DNA of 5,694 bases from assembly GCA_017443165.1 (NCBI GenBank), contig JAFSOW010000022.1, positions 1 through 5,694 on the forward strand, given 5' to 3'. This document shows positions 5,138 to 5,694 of this stretch, piece by piece (the first letter of the stretch is position 1; every line of letters starts with the position of its first letter). A program made the position numbers and the translations under genes. The stretch is from Acidaminococcaceae bacterium. Lineage in GTDB: Bacteria; Bacillota; Negativicutes; Acidaminococcales; Acidaminococcaceae. The notes below the pieces were generated by a model, which did not search any database, was not told where the DNA came from, and saw only the letters and a list, made by a program, of their open reading frames with translations.

Positions 5138-5694
5138 TTAATGCCAAAACTTCTGCAGATATTTTCCAAGAACCGGCAGCTGTGCTGCTTCTTCCCTGGT
5201 CAGGCAGCCGGACAGTATCACCGCAACCACATAGACAAGGCCTGATACAGCCATGCCGCTAACCAACGCAGCCAAAACTCCGCTCTTATCCATAAAAATC
5301 ATTGCCACTGCTCTTCCGGCCATGCCCATACACAGGGAGGCCAGCAGAATTTTCAGGCTGTCCCAAAGTGGAAACGGGATGCCGCTCCGATACAGGAAAA
5401 GAATATTGATTGCCGCCACCAGGGCAAAATTAAGATTGGAAGCCCAGGCCGCGCCTAAAACATGAAACGCTGGCAAGGAAGTAAGCTGCCAAACAGCAAT
5501 TGCTTTCACTACCGCGCCAAACAACATATTCCACATGGGTATCAGCGTTTTTCCGAATCCCTGTAAGGCTCCGGTAGTAACCTGGAATATTCCCAGGAAA
5601 GCAATGGATGGCGCCAGATGAGCAATGACCGGCGCAGCCTTCATCGTGCCGTACAGTGTGCCGGATATGGGGCCTGCCAGAGTCCACATCCCCA
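5138..5694 (-). CDS. Polysaccharide/lipid flippase of the SpoVB/YabM (MOP) family, C-terminal part
   Basis: The reading frame is open to the window edge and its start lies outside, so about the last 185 codons are seen. They hold at least five hydrophobic helices: around HLAPSIAFLGIFQVTTGAL, MLFGAVVKAIAVWQL, NFALVAAINILFLY, LKILLASLCMGMAG and AALVSGMAVSGLVYVVAVIL. A short cytoplasmic end follows (LTREEAAQLPVLGKYL). The block LAPSIAFLGIFQVTTGALQG and the polar TREE end are typical of the SpoVB/YabM branch of the MOP exporter superfamily, relatives of the lipid II flippase MurJ. The likely role is moving a lipid-linked wall or polysaccharide precursor across the cytoplasmic membrane; the substrate cannot be read from this fragment. 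Its place directly before mazG, 34 nt apart, matches B. subtilis yabM, which is why I prefer YabM to SpoVB proper or MurJ. Confidence 0.82.
   Translation of the reverse strand, partial: GMWTLAGPISGTLYGTMKAAPVIAHLAPSIAFLGIFQVTTGALQGFGKTLIPMWNMLFGAVVKAIAVWQLTSLPAFHVLGAAWASNLNFALVAAINILFLYRSGIPFPLWDSLKILLASLCMGMAGRAVAMIFMDKSGVLAALVSGMAVSGLVYVVAVILSGCLTREEAAQLPVLGKYLQKFWH

Overview
The window is a compact housekeeping block from a member of the Bacillota (Firmicutes). All genes lie on the minus strand. Read in the direction of transcription (high to low coordinates), the order is: the C-terminal end of a SpoVB/YabM-type flippase, a tetrapyrrole-methylase-MazG fusion (mazG/yabN), divIC, an S1-domain RNA-binding protein (yabR), tilS, hpt, and the N-terminal end of ftsH. 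This is the gene order of the Bacillus subtilis yabM-yabN-divIC-yabR-tilS-hprT-ftsH region. The genes that sit between these members in B. subtilis are missing: yabO/rqcP, yabP and yabQ between mazG and divIC, and spoIIE with yabS/yabT between yabR and tilS. Since yabP, yabQ and spoIIE are sporulation genes, the window suggests a lineage that has lost sporulation, or at least moved these genes. By eye the base composition is near balanced. A non-sporulating Negativicute is my best guess, but only a weak one; nothing here fixes the genus.

Layout. 5694-5138 (partial) encodes a multi-pass membrane flippase. After a 34-nt gap comes mazG (5103-3523), which carries a strong Shine-Dalgarno (SD) sequence and a second possible in-frame start. 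A 94-nt gap with a good sigma-A promoter precedes divIC (3428-3042). The divIC-yabR gap holds a promoter with a consensus TTGACA -35 box. yabR (2963-2532) ends 4 nt before a clear intrinsic terminator. A 94-nt gap then leads into tilS (2437-992), hpt (977-435) and ftsH (375-1, running off the window). The hpt SD overlaps the tilS stop codon. ftsH starts with TTG behind a full AGGAGG.

Functionally the block mixes envelope building and division (flippase, DivIC), nucleotide pool sanitation and salvage (MazG, Hpt), tRNA-Ile maturation (TilS), RNA binding (YabR) and membrane protein quality control (FtsH). The plus strand has no credible gene; its long open frames are shadows of the minus-strand genes. 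I see no mobile element, CRISPR array, RNA gene or repeat family, and no new biological system. The points worth a second look are the lost neighbours, the promoters in the resulting gaps, a short palindrome ahead of tilS, and a few start-site questions.
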